Below, one piece after another: positions 32,366 to 43,810 of a stretch of 64,000 bases of DNA; position 1 is the first letter of the stretch; the number at the start of each line of letters is the position of its first letter. Position numbers and translations under genes: made by a program. Source of the stretch: Eonycteris spelaea (Eukaryota > Chordata > Mammalia > Chiroptera > Pteropodidae). The stretch spans positions 7,706,501-7,770,500 of the forward strand of contig PUFA01000066.1 in the NCBI GenBank assembly GCA_003508835.1, written 5' to 3'. The notes beneath the pieces were generated by a model. The model saw nothing but the letters and a program-made list of their open reading frames with translations, did not search any database and was not told the DNA's origin.

Positions 32366-32605
32366 GAAGGAAAAGCAGGGACTAGAGAGCCAGACAGATC
32401 CAGCGTCAGCCATGTTCAAGTCCTAGGACCCTGATCCATCTACCTAAGCGCCCCAGCCTCATCTTGCTCATCGACAAAGTGGGGGTGCTCGTGGCGCCTG
32501 GTCCATGGGTTTGCATGTACTTGAATCTGCAAACTGTGTGCTCAGCACAGCGCCCGGCCCGGCGGGGAGCAGTCAGCAAACGTTAGCCGTGATTGTTATC
32601 AATGA
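32366..32605 (+). mobile_element. MIR SINE
   Basis: 'gactagagagccagacagat' at the left, 'cagcctcatcttgctcatcg' with 'acaaagtgggggtgctc' in the core and 'cagcaaacgttagccgtgat' at the right run the length of a MIR on the plus strand. Confidence 0.75.
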
Positions 32606-33204
32606 GGACTTTCTCAGCCTCGAACTTCCACTTTCCTACCCCGTGCCCCGTAAGAGCCCCCCTTTCAGCCCCAGCTGAGACGGAAATGCGGAAACGACCC
32701 TGACACCCACTCGGCACCTCGCCCTTCGGGAGGACGGGCCGCATCGCAGCGTCATTCTTTCCCATTAACCATCCACTCAGACAGCGCTCGGGTCTCCAAT
32801 TCTCTTAAGCAAGTGACAACTGAAAAAAAAAAACCAAACAAAAAACCCTCTTTTCTTCCAACGTGAAGTGCAGATTTGTTTACTAGGGTTACCGCCTCTC
32901 ACCTGGTTGTCCCTGTCCTGATTCACAAAGGCCCAGTCCTCTCCCTCCCCCTCTCGCTCCTTCCTCCCTCAAGGCCGGACGCGCACGTGGGACAGATGGT
33001 CATCATCGCAGGCCACAGACAGGTCTCTGCTGAGTCCGGCTCTGCACGGCCGCTGAGCCGCCCCCGGAGCTTCTCCCGGAGCTCCCCCCAGCTCCCGCTC
33101 CCCGGAGCTGCCCTCCCCACCCCGGCTCCCCGGCCTCTTCGTTCCCAGCCCCTCACTCCCCCCGGTCACACGAGGCCACGAGGCAACACTCACAGAGGAA
33201 CGGA

Positions 33205-33320
33205 CGACAGCGGGAAGCGTGACTTTGGAGCCTCAGACCAGAGTTCAAATCCTGGCTCAGCCTCGTGGCTTGGTTACTGCCCGTCTCTGTAAAGTGGGCG
33301 TAATGAAACCGACAGCCCAG
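33205..33320 (+). mobile_element. MIR SINE 5' fragment
   Basis: 'gtgactttggagcctcagac' and 'cagagttcaaatcctggctc' give the tRNA-like half of MIR including the B-box-like GTTCAAATCC. The 3' half is lost. Confidence 0.75.
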
Positions 33321-33344
33321 GCTCGCCGAGTGTCAAGGGCTGCC

Positions 33345-33500
33345 ATTGTGGAATGAATCAGTTCAACATCTCTTTACCGAATGCCTCCAGTGTGCTCGGG
33401 CCCAGGGGTCCAGCAGCGAACAGGACCCAAACCGAGGCCCCCGGGGACTTGCAGCCCAGGCCCGGCCACGGAAGAGACGCTCTCAACATGGCAATGACAG
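33345..33500 (+). mobile_element. L2-like repeat fragment
   Basis: 'aacatctctttaccgaatgc' with 'ctccagtgtgctcgggccca' and 'gtccagcagcgaacaggacc' fit the left part of the L2-like repeat also seen at 17750 and 34655. Confidence 0.5.
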
Positions 33501-34654
33501 AGTGTGAGGGTCCCCAAGACCACCCTGACTTTGACATCAATTGCAAGATTGGGGCCCCAGGAGCAGGCTCAGTTTTGGTCATTTGCCAGCAGGATTCAGC
33601 ACTCACTGAAAGCCGTTATGCTCACGGTTAGTTTATTACAGCACCGGACACAGATTAAAACCAGCTGGGAACAGAGCCCAAGAAGGTTCCACGAGCTCCC
33701 TGTGGCGTCGCGGACAATGCTAACCCTTTCTGACCACGGTGCGTGAGAACACACACAGAGCACTGCCCACCGGGGATGTGCCCCAAGCCTCGGTGTCCAG
33801 GGTTTGTCCTGGGACTTGGTCACATAAGCATTGCTGCTGCCTGTGTGGCTGACCTTGGTCTCCAACCTCTCCAAGGTCAAGATGATATCACGTGGCCCCA
33901 GATGCCCACCCTAAATCATCTTGTCAGCATAGACGGTCTGGCATGGTGCAAGACCCCCGGGGGACAAAGACACCCTATTAGGCAGGGCACAGGCCAGAGC
34001 TCAGGCGAAGCCGGACCGCTCTTTGGGCAAAGTTAAAACTCCCCAGCCCAGAAGTTTCTCCGCAAATTCTCTCAAAAATCGACAACGATCTGCTTCCCCC
34101 TCCAGCGATGCTCACGCAAGTGCATGGGGATCTCCACCCACGCTCGTCCACTGCAGAAAAGAGAAAAGGAAGGCGCCCCGCGAGCTCAGGGGGAGGGACA
34201 TGTGAACGCACGAGGGCCCGCCCAGACTGCGCAGTCCACGGCTGCAGAGAGGGGTGCTGCTCTGTGCGCGGGTGTAGACGAAGGCCAAAGACACGCTGGT
34301 GAGAAAGCCACGTGCTCTTGAGCGGCCATGTGGCCCTGGGCGAGTGATTCAACCTCTTGACCCCTCGATAACCCTTGTCTCTGAAACAGGGTGGTGCTTT
34401 GTCCCCCCCCCCACCCCCCAACACTCACCATGGAGCGTAAAGGCGCAGTCGGACGCCGAGGCAGGGTGTGCGTCGCTGGGGCCGTCCCCAGGCCACTGTG
34501 AGCTGAGCTCAGTGCCACGGCCGCCGCCTCAAGTCCCCAGAGTGAGGCTATCAGCGCAGAAGGGACCAGTGACGGCTCTTCCACACGACGTTTATTACCA
34601 GGCAGGTGCCTCGGCCGCTTGGTCATTAACTAGTTCTTTGATAGACTTGACAGA
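33501..34654. other. Non-coding, nothing recognised
   Basis: GC-rich sequence with overlapping frames on both strands; a short C-run at 34404-34418. No gene or repeat supported. Confidence 0.4.
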
Positions 34655-35160
34655 GTGAATCACTCGTCCATTCATTGAGCTACAATGAGGCCCTGTGCTG
34701 GGTGCTGGAGACTCAGGGCAACGCAGAGACGGGGGTGCACCTGCCCAAGCTCGCACCACATGCCCAGAACGCCCTGCTCATGGACGAGATTGACCCCGAG
34801 GTGCAAATTCTACCAACGCTTCTGAGGAGCCGGTTGGGCTGAGTGAGCGGGATGGGACAAGGGACGGGGAAGGGCGTTGTTCCCGGCCCAGGGCGGGGGT
34901 AGCTGCAGATGGGGGCGCGGGGGGCGGGGGACTAGAGGTCTGGTAATAGGGGAACGTCAGGACTTCAAGGACGACAGACAGGGCCTGTGCAGCCGGAGTG
35001 GAAAGTCGGTGAGGTGAGCGGGCAGCCTCAGGCTGGGGTGGTCGACGGCGTCAGCGGGGACGGCCGCGTGGGCCGTGGGGAGGACAGAGTGTGTCTTGAG
35101 GGCAGTGGGAGCCCGTGAGGGTTTCACACAGGGAGGTGTGCCAGGCGCCCCGCTCAGGAC
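34655..35160 (+). mobile_element. L2-like repeat
   Basis: 'ccctgtgctgggtgctggag' begins it and 'ctgtgcagccggagtggaaa' with 'gtcttgagggcagtgggagc' continue in the order of the long dispersed repeat at 17750-18223. Strongly diverged. Confidence 0.5.
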
Positions 35161-36475
35161 AGAAGGAAGGATCGCAGGGTGAGAGAGGACGCGGGATGGA
35201 AGGCGGCAATGGTCAGCCGCCCAGACGCCCTTCCCGGCCCTTTCCCTCCCCTCCCCCACCCCCGCCACGGCCAGCTGACTGCTAATGCGTGGGGCGCTGG
35301 GCCAGCTCCTCCTGGCTCGTGACAGCTGATCGTCAAACACTCAGAAGTCTGTGCACCGGTCGTCACACTAGTAGCTCTGCAAGGGGTCACCGAGGGAGTG
35401 TGTGCACCCCAGCAATGGGCCGAGGGGCGGTGGGGACTTCCCCTCTCCTGACCCTGGAAAGCTGGTCCCCCCACAGCACCGACCGCTTCCTGAGACCCCG
35501 CCCCTTCTCCAGAGAGGGGGGAAACCCCCCGCCCCGCGAAGGTGTCCCACTGCCCACGGGTGACCGGCGCGGGGTTCGCAGGCCTTGCTTCCGGCCTGAG
35601 GTACTCGGCTCTGTGGCGGGAAGGACACTCCAGGCTAGACGCTGGGTGGGACCACGTGTTTGCCGGGTCCATCGCCGCCCTCGCCGCCTCGCAGTGGCCC
35701 TGAGACGCCTCCCTCCACGGGCGGGGCTCTGCGCCTCAGACGCTGCTCCCCCGGGGTCCTGCTCAGCACGCCGGCTCACACCGGCCACCAGCAGGGCCCA
35801 GAGTGTCGGGGACGGGGAAGAGCCAGCCCCAGCCACTGCAGGGGCAGAGCTCCTCAGACACCGGGAGCCGCTGCTCCTGTCGATGGTCCGGATCCTCGTG
35901 CTGACGACCAAAGCTGCCCGCGAGCCCCAGTGCCTGAGCACTTGGGAACAAAACGCGACTCGGTTTTGAATAACAAGCCTTCCGCGGCCGGGGCGAGGTC
36001 ACTGTGAAGCTCTGCGTCAGTCCCAAAGCATGCTTCCACGCGCCCCGCCTTTCACCTGACCCCCTACGTGGAGGCCCACCTGCTCCGAGAGAGGCCGTGA
36101 ATGTTTACAGCCCTTCGCTCTCCCCAGCCACTGCGCGTGCCGGGGGGAGGCGGGGAGGTCACTCTTGACACCTGATTTTGATCTGTTTTAAAGATCCTTG
36201 CGAATCACGACTGACTCCCGGTGAGCTCGGGTCCCCAGGCTGGTGAGACAACGGCCCCTGCGCAGGCAGCTCTGCCCAGAGGCGACAGCGAAGGCCGTCC
36301 TCAGGCGCTGTGCCCTCCGGCAAGCCCTTTCCCCTCCTGGGCTTCCATTTTCTCCTGCGCAAAATGCAAACGGCCAAGGACGTCAGCGCCTCCCAGACTT
36401 CCGTCATTCCCAAATCACCGTCACCTCGGTGGCCGCGGCCCCGCCGGGCCCTCCACCACAGTTGCCGTCTTCCTG
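35161..36475. other. CpG-rich non-coding stretch
   Basis: CpG dinucleotides are dense at about 35440-36030. Frames of up to 226 codons overlap on both strands and carry only Arg/Pro/Ala-rich sequence. A CpG island is possible; no exon is supported. Confidence 0.4.
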
Positions 36476-36479
36476 TAAA

Positions 36480-36655
36480 TCACCTCCCGTTTTTCAATTA
36501 AATGCGTTTCACGTGAAAGGAACCGCGGCTGCACCAGCTTACGTGGAGATCCGTGTTTCTTGCCCCTCGTCAAAGGTCACTAGCAAAGCAGTTACCGTCT
36601 TTATTATAGCTGAATCACGGCTTGATTGTTTAGAAATGTGGAGGAACAATGGTTT
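36480..36655. promoter_or_regulatory. Candidate conserved non-coding element
   Basis: Contains TTTTTCAATTAAATGCG, CACGTGAAAGG and TTTATTATAGCTGAATCACGG in a locally AT-rich segment without repeat similarity, immediately right of a CpG-rich stretch. Regulatory role is inference. Confidence 0.28.
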
Positions 36656-37049
36656 CTAAACTCACAGTACCGAAGTCCCGCCAGGCGCTGTCATCCGTGA
36701 AGACCGTGAGCCTGGGGCCCTCTCTCTGTGTTCACGGAGAGGACTGGATATGTCGGAAGGTGCTAAAAACGCCTAGTGCTAGACTAAGAGTCACGCCGCC
36801 CCCCATCTCCCCAGAGGGAACGGAGAAGGGGCTGACTTTCACACCGTGTGGATCAATGTCGTTCAAGGCCACATGTGTGCTCCACTTAAAGTCACCCGCC
36901 CTAAACCAGAGGCGCTACGCTCTGGAAAACACTGGTTTGACCTTCCCTAAAAACCTCTGATTTGGTATCATCATTCAGAGCTCCGAATGCTTCCTCTGAG
37001 CTAGCTCGGCACTCACCCTGGTGTCAGGCACAGAGGGCCTGCACCTAAG

Positions 37050-37187
37050 GCCGGTTCCTGGACCCCATCAACCTGAAGAGTCAGAATCTTTGGATCGGGG
37101 CCCCAGGAGGTGCTTTTCGACAAGCCCCCCCCTTCCCACCCCCTCCGTCCCCACCCCCCACCCGGCCCGTGGTTTGAGTCTGAGGGC
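37050..37187 (-). mobile_element. MER5A-like hAT fossil
   Basis: 'acctgaagagtcagaatctt' followed by 'tggatcggggccccaggagg' and 'tgcttttcgacaagcc' follow MER5A in antisense. A C-rich run interrupts the end. Confidence 0.6.
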
Positions 37188-38059
37188 CTCGGCTTGGAGA
37201 GAAGAACAGACTGTTTGTCAGGAGGGTGACAAGAGCAGACCCAGCCATGAGTGGGCGACCAGAAAGGAGACTTCGAGGGCAAGGACCCATCCTGTCACCC
37301 TTGGGTGTCCCCAGTGAGCAGTTCTCTTCAGCGTGCAGGCACAGACACTGGGGGACTTTTCCCCGAAGACCCAGCAATGCCTCTGGTTCTGCCCTCGGAA
37401 CGGCCTCGGGTCAACCCATCGAAAAAGCACTCCTGAGAGAGACGTGATGGGTTGAATTTCACTGGCGTCAAGCAGCGAACATGTGTCACGTCCCCAACAA
37501 GGGTGAGGGCTGTGCCAGGCTGAGGCGAGGTCACTGGACCAAGTTTGAGAAGGAAGTAGCTCTTCGGGCCGAGGAACAGAGACCCGGAGCCGCTGAGCCA
37601 GGCGGGCCACCGACCTGGTCCCTTGTGCCACCACGACCCGGTCCCTTGTGCCTCCCACCTGGAGCTCTGGGCTCCGCCCTCTCTGCCGAGGCCAGCTTGG
37701 AGGTGGGCTGCGCCTTCTGGCTTTCTTCCGGCCTCGCAGAGGGTCTGCTCAATGTCTGCTTTATAACCGAGACGTTTCTCCTGGCCGCGGACACAGGGCG
37801 CTTTGGAGCCCGGCTTCCTGTTGCTCCGTCCACTTTCGGGCGAGGACTGCCATTTTGGGAAACAAGTCAACATGAGGCTCTGCTAGAGCCTCCCTCTTTG
37901 AAACTCAGAAGCTCTCAGAGCAGAGGCGAAGATGGTCGCACATCCTGAGGCTGCCTTGCCCTTCCTCTGTCCCTAACCACTGTCCCTTCCTCCTAAGGTG
38001 ACTTGGAGGACGGAAATGCTATAATGTCTGCAAAGCACAGAGCCCCTGAAGTCACAGAA

Positions 38060-38205
38060 GCTCTTCTGGGCTGAGTGCCGCCCTCCCCCAAATTCATGTC
38101 TACCGGAACCCCAGACCGTGACCTGACCTGCACACAGGGTCCCGGCAGCTGTGGTTAGTTGAGGTCCTACTGGATTAGGATAGGCCCCAAGTCCACTGAC
38201 TGGCG
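38060..38205 (+). mobile_element. MaLR/MLT1-like LTR fragment
   Basis: 'cccaaattcatgtctaccgg' with 'aaccccagaccgtgacctga' and 'gattaggataggccccaagt' is the 5' part of a MaLR-type LTR in sense orientation. Confidence 0.65.
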
Positions 38206-40785
38206 CTTTTAAGCGTAAGGGGACAAGGAGACAGGGCAACACGGCTTTCCTCTCTTCTCATCCCCAGACCGGTGGCAATATACATCAGCCGGGAACTGTT
38301 CAAACACACAGGCCCTTGAACCAGAGGGTCCCAGAGGGGCATGCCGTGACATCTCTGGGTAGGCCCTTAACTTCGGTTCTCTAAAAGGAAGGAAGGAGGG
38401 GAAGAGGGAGTGGGGAGGTAGAGACACAGGCTGAAAAAACAGGAAAACCTCTATGTTGCTCGATTTTAATTTGGTTATAAGCAGCACAAGTTTACTATAG
38501 AACAATTTAAACGTGACGGAATCTGCCGGTCGTCGGCCTTTGCTGAGCAGAGAACGTGCGGGGAGATGATTAGAACTGCCGATTCTGTGGGTGAGCCCCT
38601 CTCCTTGGGCGTCTGGGGGCCGGTGGCCTGTGGGGTGCACTTTGAGAAATGCTGTAGACAAAGAGGGATTTTGCAGGGAGAGAACGTTTGCCAAGAAAAG
38701 GATTCTGGTGAGACAGCGCAGCCCCAAGGGCAAGGCCCGCACCTGCAGGAGGCCACGCGTCATCGTCACCGCCTCCCTGGGCCTTCCCTCTCCGAGCTCA
38801 GACATTCTGCTCTGAGACGGACGCAGAGGGGTCACCCTCACGGGGCTTTTTGTTTGGGGCTCTGTGCAACGTGGAGCAGGTCCGCGTTTACACCCAAACT
38901 GGGCGTCAGACGTAAGATCGAGTCTCTGCCCGGTGGGGGGGGATGGTGACAGCATTGAAAAGGTCGCAAAGAAGTGCGGGCTGGAGACCGCAGAAAGTTT
39001 CCACAACCCTCGCTGTGGTCACTTAAGACTGGCCAAGTCGCACCGGCACGCCCGGGTCAGCGATCCCGTGAACAGAGATCGGTCACGCGGTCCGCGCCCG
39101 AGTGGTCACCCTTCGTGGCCGCTCTGTTTGCTCCCGAAATCAGCCGAGTGGGTCTCAGGCCGAGAAACGTCGGGTCACACAGCGTGAGCACGGTGCAGCT
39201 CGGGCAGCTTTCAGAAAGGTTACGGAAACTCTGCCCGAACATCGCAGCCAGGACTTAAAGGGAGTTTCCCGCCGCCACGCGTGCCAACCGTGACGACGTT
39301 CTTCTAGGTGGGGGGAGCAGTCACGGAAGGACGGACGCGGTGTGGCCCCGCTCCCGCAGGGCGCCGGGAGGAGTCGAGGTCACAGAGGCAGAGAGCGGGA
39401 GGGTGGGCGTCAGGGGCTGGGGGGAGGGAGGAGGGTCAGTGGTTAGGGGGCGCGGAGCTCCGGTCTGGGAAGACGAGAAAGTTCTGGGCCTGGACGGCTA
39501 CGCGGCAATGTGAGCATGCGCAATGCCACTGACCTGCACTTGCCTAAAAAGGAAATCCTACGCTCTGCATATTTTTCCGCGATTCCAAAAAAAAAGGTTT
39601 CCTAAAGGGCACTTTGAGAGCTGCAAGCATCGTCACCGCCATCCGCGGTGCCCTCCGCTCCAAGCCCACCGCGGAGGCAGAGTCTGCGGAGCCACCGTCC
39701 CTCAAGCAGCCAACGGCCACCACACAGGGGCCCCTGTTCTGTGTGACCAACGGGCCGGGGGCCGGGAGGGTGTCACCCCGGGGGGGGTTGGCGCCCCTCC
39801 ACGTCTACGTGTTCGAGAGGCTGTTCGCCCAGACGGGAGCCAAGGACGCCACAGGTAAACATTTGCTTTGGTTCCCTGTGCAGCCAGGCGCCCGGGCCCG
39901 GAGCCAGGGGGAGACGCACAGAAAGGGGTATTTATGCGCTGGGAAAAACCGGGCGAGGGGGGGAGCCAGATGTCCTGCCCAGCTGTTCCGGCCACAGCCG
40001 GTCACGTCCTTGGGGACCGTGCTGGTCCGTTCGCCGTGCGGGAGGTGGGCCCCCGAGAAACACTTCCAGGTGGTCGTTTGTCCGCGGGGGTCAGGACTGT
40101 CGTGTGTGTGGAGAAGAACCTGAACTTGGAGTCAGAGAACACGGTGGGTGGGAGGGACAGGAGGGGACAGCTGGAAGCCGGAAGAGGGTGGGAGGGGGAT
40201 GGCCGTCAAAGTAGGGCTGATGGGAGTGGCCTGGCCCCCAGGGCACGGTGGGGCCGGAGAGTGGGTGGGGGCAGCCGGACTGGTGTGACAGAGTGGGGAC
40301 ACCGGCTCTGGAACTGGGTGGCCTCGCGCCACCTGGACACGCCACCTGCCACCTCAGCATCAGGGACGTGTTCCTTGAGCGTTCTGCGCCTCCTCTCCCT
40401 CAAATGAGAAACGGCACTAATATCAGAACCGACTGCGCCCGGCCATTGCAAGATGGAATGAGGCTACACGTGCACACGCGTGCCACCCATGCGGGTGGCC
40501 GACGGCCCCTCGTAGCGCCACGGCTTCGTGAGGGACACACCCAGGAGCCCCGCATGTCCTCGCGTCCAGGGGCCTTGCCATCGATCACTTACACCCAGTG
40601 GGTGCACGCCAAAGAGGGTGCCCGCAAATCGCAGGAAACGGGAGCAGCTGAACGCGAGGACCCACCGCCCGCGGCCCACGCCTCCCCCTGCCCGGGCGCC
40701 CACAGGCCCGCCCGCCCCCGGGGGCCCACGAGCAACCAGTCCCCCGGGACAGTCTCACTGCGCCCACCTCTCTGCTGCGGAGAAA
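38206..40785. other. Non-coding, nothing recognised
   Basis: Moderate to high GC with scattered CpG; AT-richer at 38440-38520. 'gcactttgagaaatgctgta' at 38637-38656 resembles a hAT terminus but lacks a partner. Frames of 100-265 codons overlap each other and show no domain. Confidence 0.4.
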
Positions 40786-40930
40786 CAACAGTCAAAATTT
40801 TAATTTGCAGCGTCTCTGCAAATTACCGCCTGGTCTGATTTATAATTCATAGTACAATATTTATTTCTAACAGGAAATTAATTTTGGAAACTCAGTGGGT
40901 GATTAAATTAAATTGCAAACCCATTCCACT
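40786..40930. promoter_or_regulatory. Candidate conserved element with a perfect 10-bp palindrome
   Basis: An AT-rich island in CpG-rich DNA. TAATTTGCAG (40801-40810) and CTGCAAATTA (40816-40825) form a perfect inverted repeat around the 5-base spacer CGTCT. ATTTGCA resembles part of the POU/octamer site. More AT-rich words follow (TTTATAATTCAT, GGAAATTAATTTTGG, GATTAAATTAAATTGC). No repeat similarity. Function is inferred. Confidence 0.4.
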
Positions 40931-41574
40931 TGCTTGGGAGGGGGGACGCGGGTGACTGGCGATTCTATCTGGAGATAAACTGGGAAGCGTCTCCGCTCAG
41001 ACAACCTGAGACGGGGGAGGGGGCGCCGCTCAGGAAGTGGGGGCCGGCTCGTCGCTCGTTTATCACGGAGCGTCCGTCCTAAGCGGTGGGGCCCCCGTTA
41101 CGCATGGCCCTTCCCCCTGCACTTACCGTCGGGGTAAAGAGAGGTACAGGCCGAAGTGACGTGCACCCCGTTCTGTGTCGCTTGGCACTGCTTCTCTCCA
41201 CGACAAGCCAGGCCCTGGATCGGATGGGGAGACAGTGTGTGTCACAGCGTTAAGTACGGTCGTTGTGACGGCGGATTTCATGAGTCACTCGCCTGGGCTA
41301 AGAGGCGCCCAGGACGCTGGGAGCGCCTCATTTCTGGGCGTGGCTGCCGGGGCGTCTCTGGGAGAGACGGGCACCCCGACTCGGTCGTGCAGCGGCATCG
41401 TCCCCTCCGATGAGGGGCCGCCCGGGAGAAAGGCAAGGAGGTCTGCGTCCAGTCTCGGCTGGAGTTGCGACGTCCACCAGCACTCCTGGTTCTCAGCCTT
41501 TCAGATCAGACCGGGACTTACGCCAGCGACCCCTCTGCCGACCCCCAGCCCCCACCGGAGGAGTGCCCCCTCCT

Positions 41575-41750
41575 CTCGGCATGCCCACAGGTCTGGAAGA
41601 GCGAGCGGTCCAGGGTCACACAGGGTGTTTTCGTGACTTAGCCTCAGAAGTCACGCAGCAACCCTTCTGTCTTGCTCTGTTCCTTGGGGGCAAATCTCCC
41701 AGTTCTGCCCAGGTTCAAGGGGCGGGGGCAAGACCCCCCACTCCATGCTA
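41575..41750 (-). mobile_element. MaLR-type LTR fragment
   Basis: 'gtgacttagcctcagaagtc' with 'acgcagcaacccttctgtct' and 'ttctgcccaggttcaaggg' match, in antisense, the middle of the LTR family also seen at 17165-17612. Confidence 0.6.
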
Positions 41751-42574
41751 CGAGCCTCAGCGCCGGATTGTAAGGAGACTGGAGCGTGGGCTACCTCCAG
41801 GTGGCCACGTTGGGAACAGAGAGCCTTTCACAGAGGCCCTTGGGGCCGTACCGTTTGCATCCCACCTGCACGCAAAACACACTTGAAAACACACTGCGTC
41901 TCCCCCATGGACGACGGCGTCGGCTCAGAATCCAGGCTCTCGTCGTCCGGGCCAGGCCCTCGGACAGGGCTCCTCAGACGTGGGTTCCTGGGCGTAGCTT
42001 CGTTAGCGCCGTTCCTTAGCATCTGAAGACTCGAGAACCACAGAGACAAACCGCGATCTGCTGTCACCTGCTGACAGGTGGGACGAGGGAAAGCGGAGAC
42101 CAGGAAGGCCCCAGGGGCGCACGTGGGTGGCTCTGAGGACTGCAGTGGAGACTGCAGTGGGCACGGAGGGGGTGGGGACAGACCCACGTGGACGCTGGCC
42201 TTTGTCGCCCGTCGGAGTTGCTTACGGCGGAATAAGCAGGTGGGCCCGAGTCTGGGGCTTGGATTTCTGTCAGAGTCCGAATGCCCTTCACGGGCATCTT
42301 CGGAGAAGAGGAAGCTGAGCCTGAGACGATGGGAAACGGAAACCCCGTCCTGGCCTCCGTGGGCCTCAGCGTCCCTCATCCGCACTGAAACCGAGGTGTT
42401 GCTCAGCTGCTGCGCCCGCCTCCTGACCCTCCTCGCCTCACTCCCTCCCGCCCTGCGGGAGCTTGCCGGGGTCGCCTTCCAGGCAAACCGCTTCACCAAA
42501 ATCCTGGTCCTGGGGCCAGCCTCAGACAGCTGTGGACCCCAAATGCAGAAACCGTAAGGCACTCATAATGGATG

Positions 42575-42650
42575 CGGCTCCACACACACGCACACGCATA
42601 CATGCGCACACAAGCACACACGTGTATGCACATGCTTACACACAGCACCC
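42575..42650. repeat. CA-rich simple repeat
   Basis: Imperfect CACACG/CATGCA units on the plus strand. Confidence 0.85.
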
Positions 42651-43237
42651 AGCGCAGTGCCTGGTCCACTCAGCAAATTCTCCAAACAGACGAACGAATG
42701 AATGAATGGCCTTCCTCCATCCAGGAATTGCCTCTCATCTCCCGAAAGTGCAGGCAGGCTCTCAGGGTGGGAGGCATGGGGACCTGGGGTCATTCCAGGA
42801 GCCGGTCTGCTGGCAGGAAGGGTCAAGGCACCCTCATCTTCCCCTTTGCCCCCCCAAAAAGGCCAGCCAGTCTCGATGGGGTTCCCTCTCCCGCTAGCTC
42901 TCGCTGGGCCCCTGCCCCAGCCCATCTGTTCAGCATGTGTGAGCATTGTCAAATTGTTTGAATAAATTGTCACTCTGATTAAAATGTTTATGTCTGCAGG
43001 ATGACTCGTTTCTGCTAAATTGTACCCTAAATAGTCTCGCCTTTGCTGTGACTATCTGACATCCGTCACTGGTCCCCTGCCGGTGGCCGGCCGGAGATCC
43101 GGACCCACATGGAAGCTCCCTGTTTCCTCACTCACACCCTGCAGCCACTCGGGGCTTCCATCCACACCGGTGGGAGGGAAAGCAATTCTGGGGGTGGGGG
43201 TCTTGCCCCCCTCCCCCACTCTTGACTACCTTCATGG

Positions 43238-43282
43238 GTAAACACACACGTACACACATGCAAACACACACACACGCACAGT
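43238..43282. repeat. CA-rich simple repeat
   Basis: Short imperfect (CA)n with ACGTAC and ATGCAA interruptions. Confidence 0.85.
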
Positions 43283-43474
43283 TCATTGTCCTGAGATCAG
43301 AGTTAGTTGATAAGATCCTTCCTGCCTTTTCAAAGCTGGTCAAAGCTGACAGTCTGCTGACAGAGTGCAGGCAAAGGACACCCCGAGGTGGAGCCCCCAT
43401 ACCCTCGGATTCCAGATCGACCTGCTCGAAGCATCAGCGCTTCTGTAAGATACAGAACTTCCTCACTCTGCAGG

Positions 43475-43583
43475 GTGGACGGATGGACGGATGGACGGAT
43501 GGACGGATGGATGGATGGATGGTGGATGGATGGATGGTGGATGGATGGATGGTGGATGGACGGACGGACAGACAGATGGACTG
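43475..43583. repeat. (GGAC)n/(GGAT)n tetranucleotide array
   Basis: GGAC and GGAT units, with TGG insertions making a 15-17-base higher-order pattern in the middle, ending in GACA units. Predicted Asp/Gly/Trp/Met repeat peptide is an artefact. Confidence 0.95.
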
Positions 43584-43639
43584 ATGTAATAATGACACCA
43601 TACAGGGAGTGTCTGCTGGCATACACGTGACATTTACAT

Positions 43640-43810
43640 GCATTATATATCCTATGAGTCTCCTATCGCTGCATGGCAAATGATCACAACCTCAGCGGCT
43701 TAAAGCCACACGCATTGATGACCCCACGGTTTTCATGGATGGGGAGTCTGGGAGTGGCCAAGCTGGGTCATTTACACAGGGTCTCAACGAGCCGCAGTCA
43801 AGGTGCCCAG
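43640..43810 (-). mobile_element. MaLR-type LTR relic
   Basis: 'atcacaacctcagcggctta' then 'aagccacacgcattgatgac' and 'gggtctcaacgagccgcagt' with 'caaggtg' follow the left part of an old MaLR LTR in antisense. The continuation to about 44010 is too diverged to call. Confidence 0.6.

Noticed and set aside
33236..33256. tRNA gene suggested by a GTTCAAATCC B-box-like word
   Set aside because: It is the tRNA-derived head of a MIR SINE; no cloverleaf with acceptor pairing can be drawn.
39590..39858. Possible exon ending at a CAGGTAAAC donor-like site near 39850
   Set aside because: No acceptor, no recognisable protein motif, and overlapping frames on the other strand; one donor-like word is expected by chance.
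43388..43630. Trp/Met/Asp/Gly repeat peptide
   Set aside because: Product of the GGAC/GGAT tetranucleotide array.
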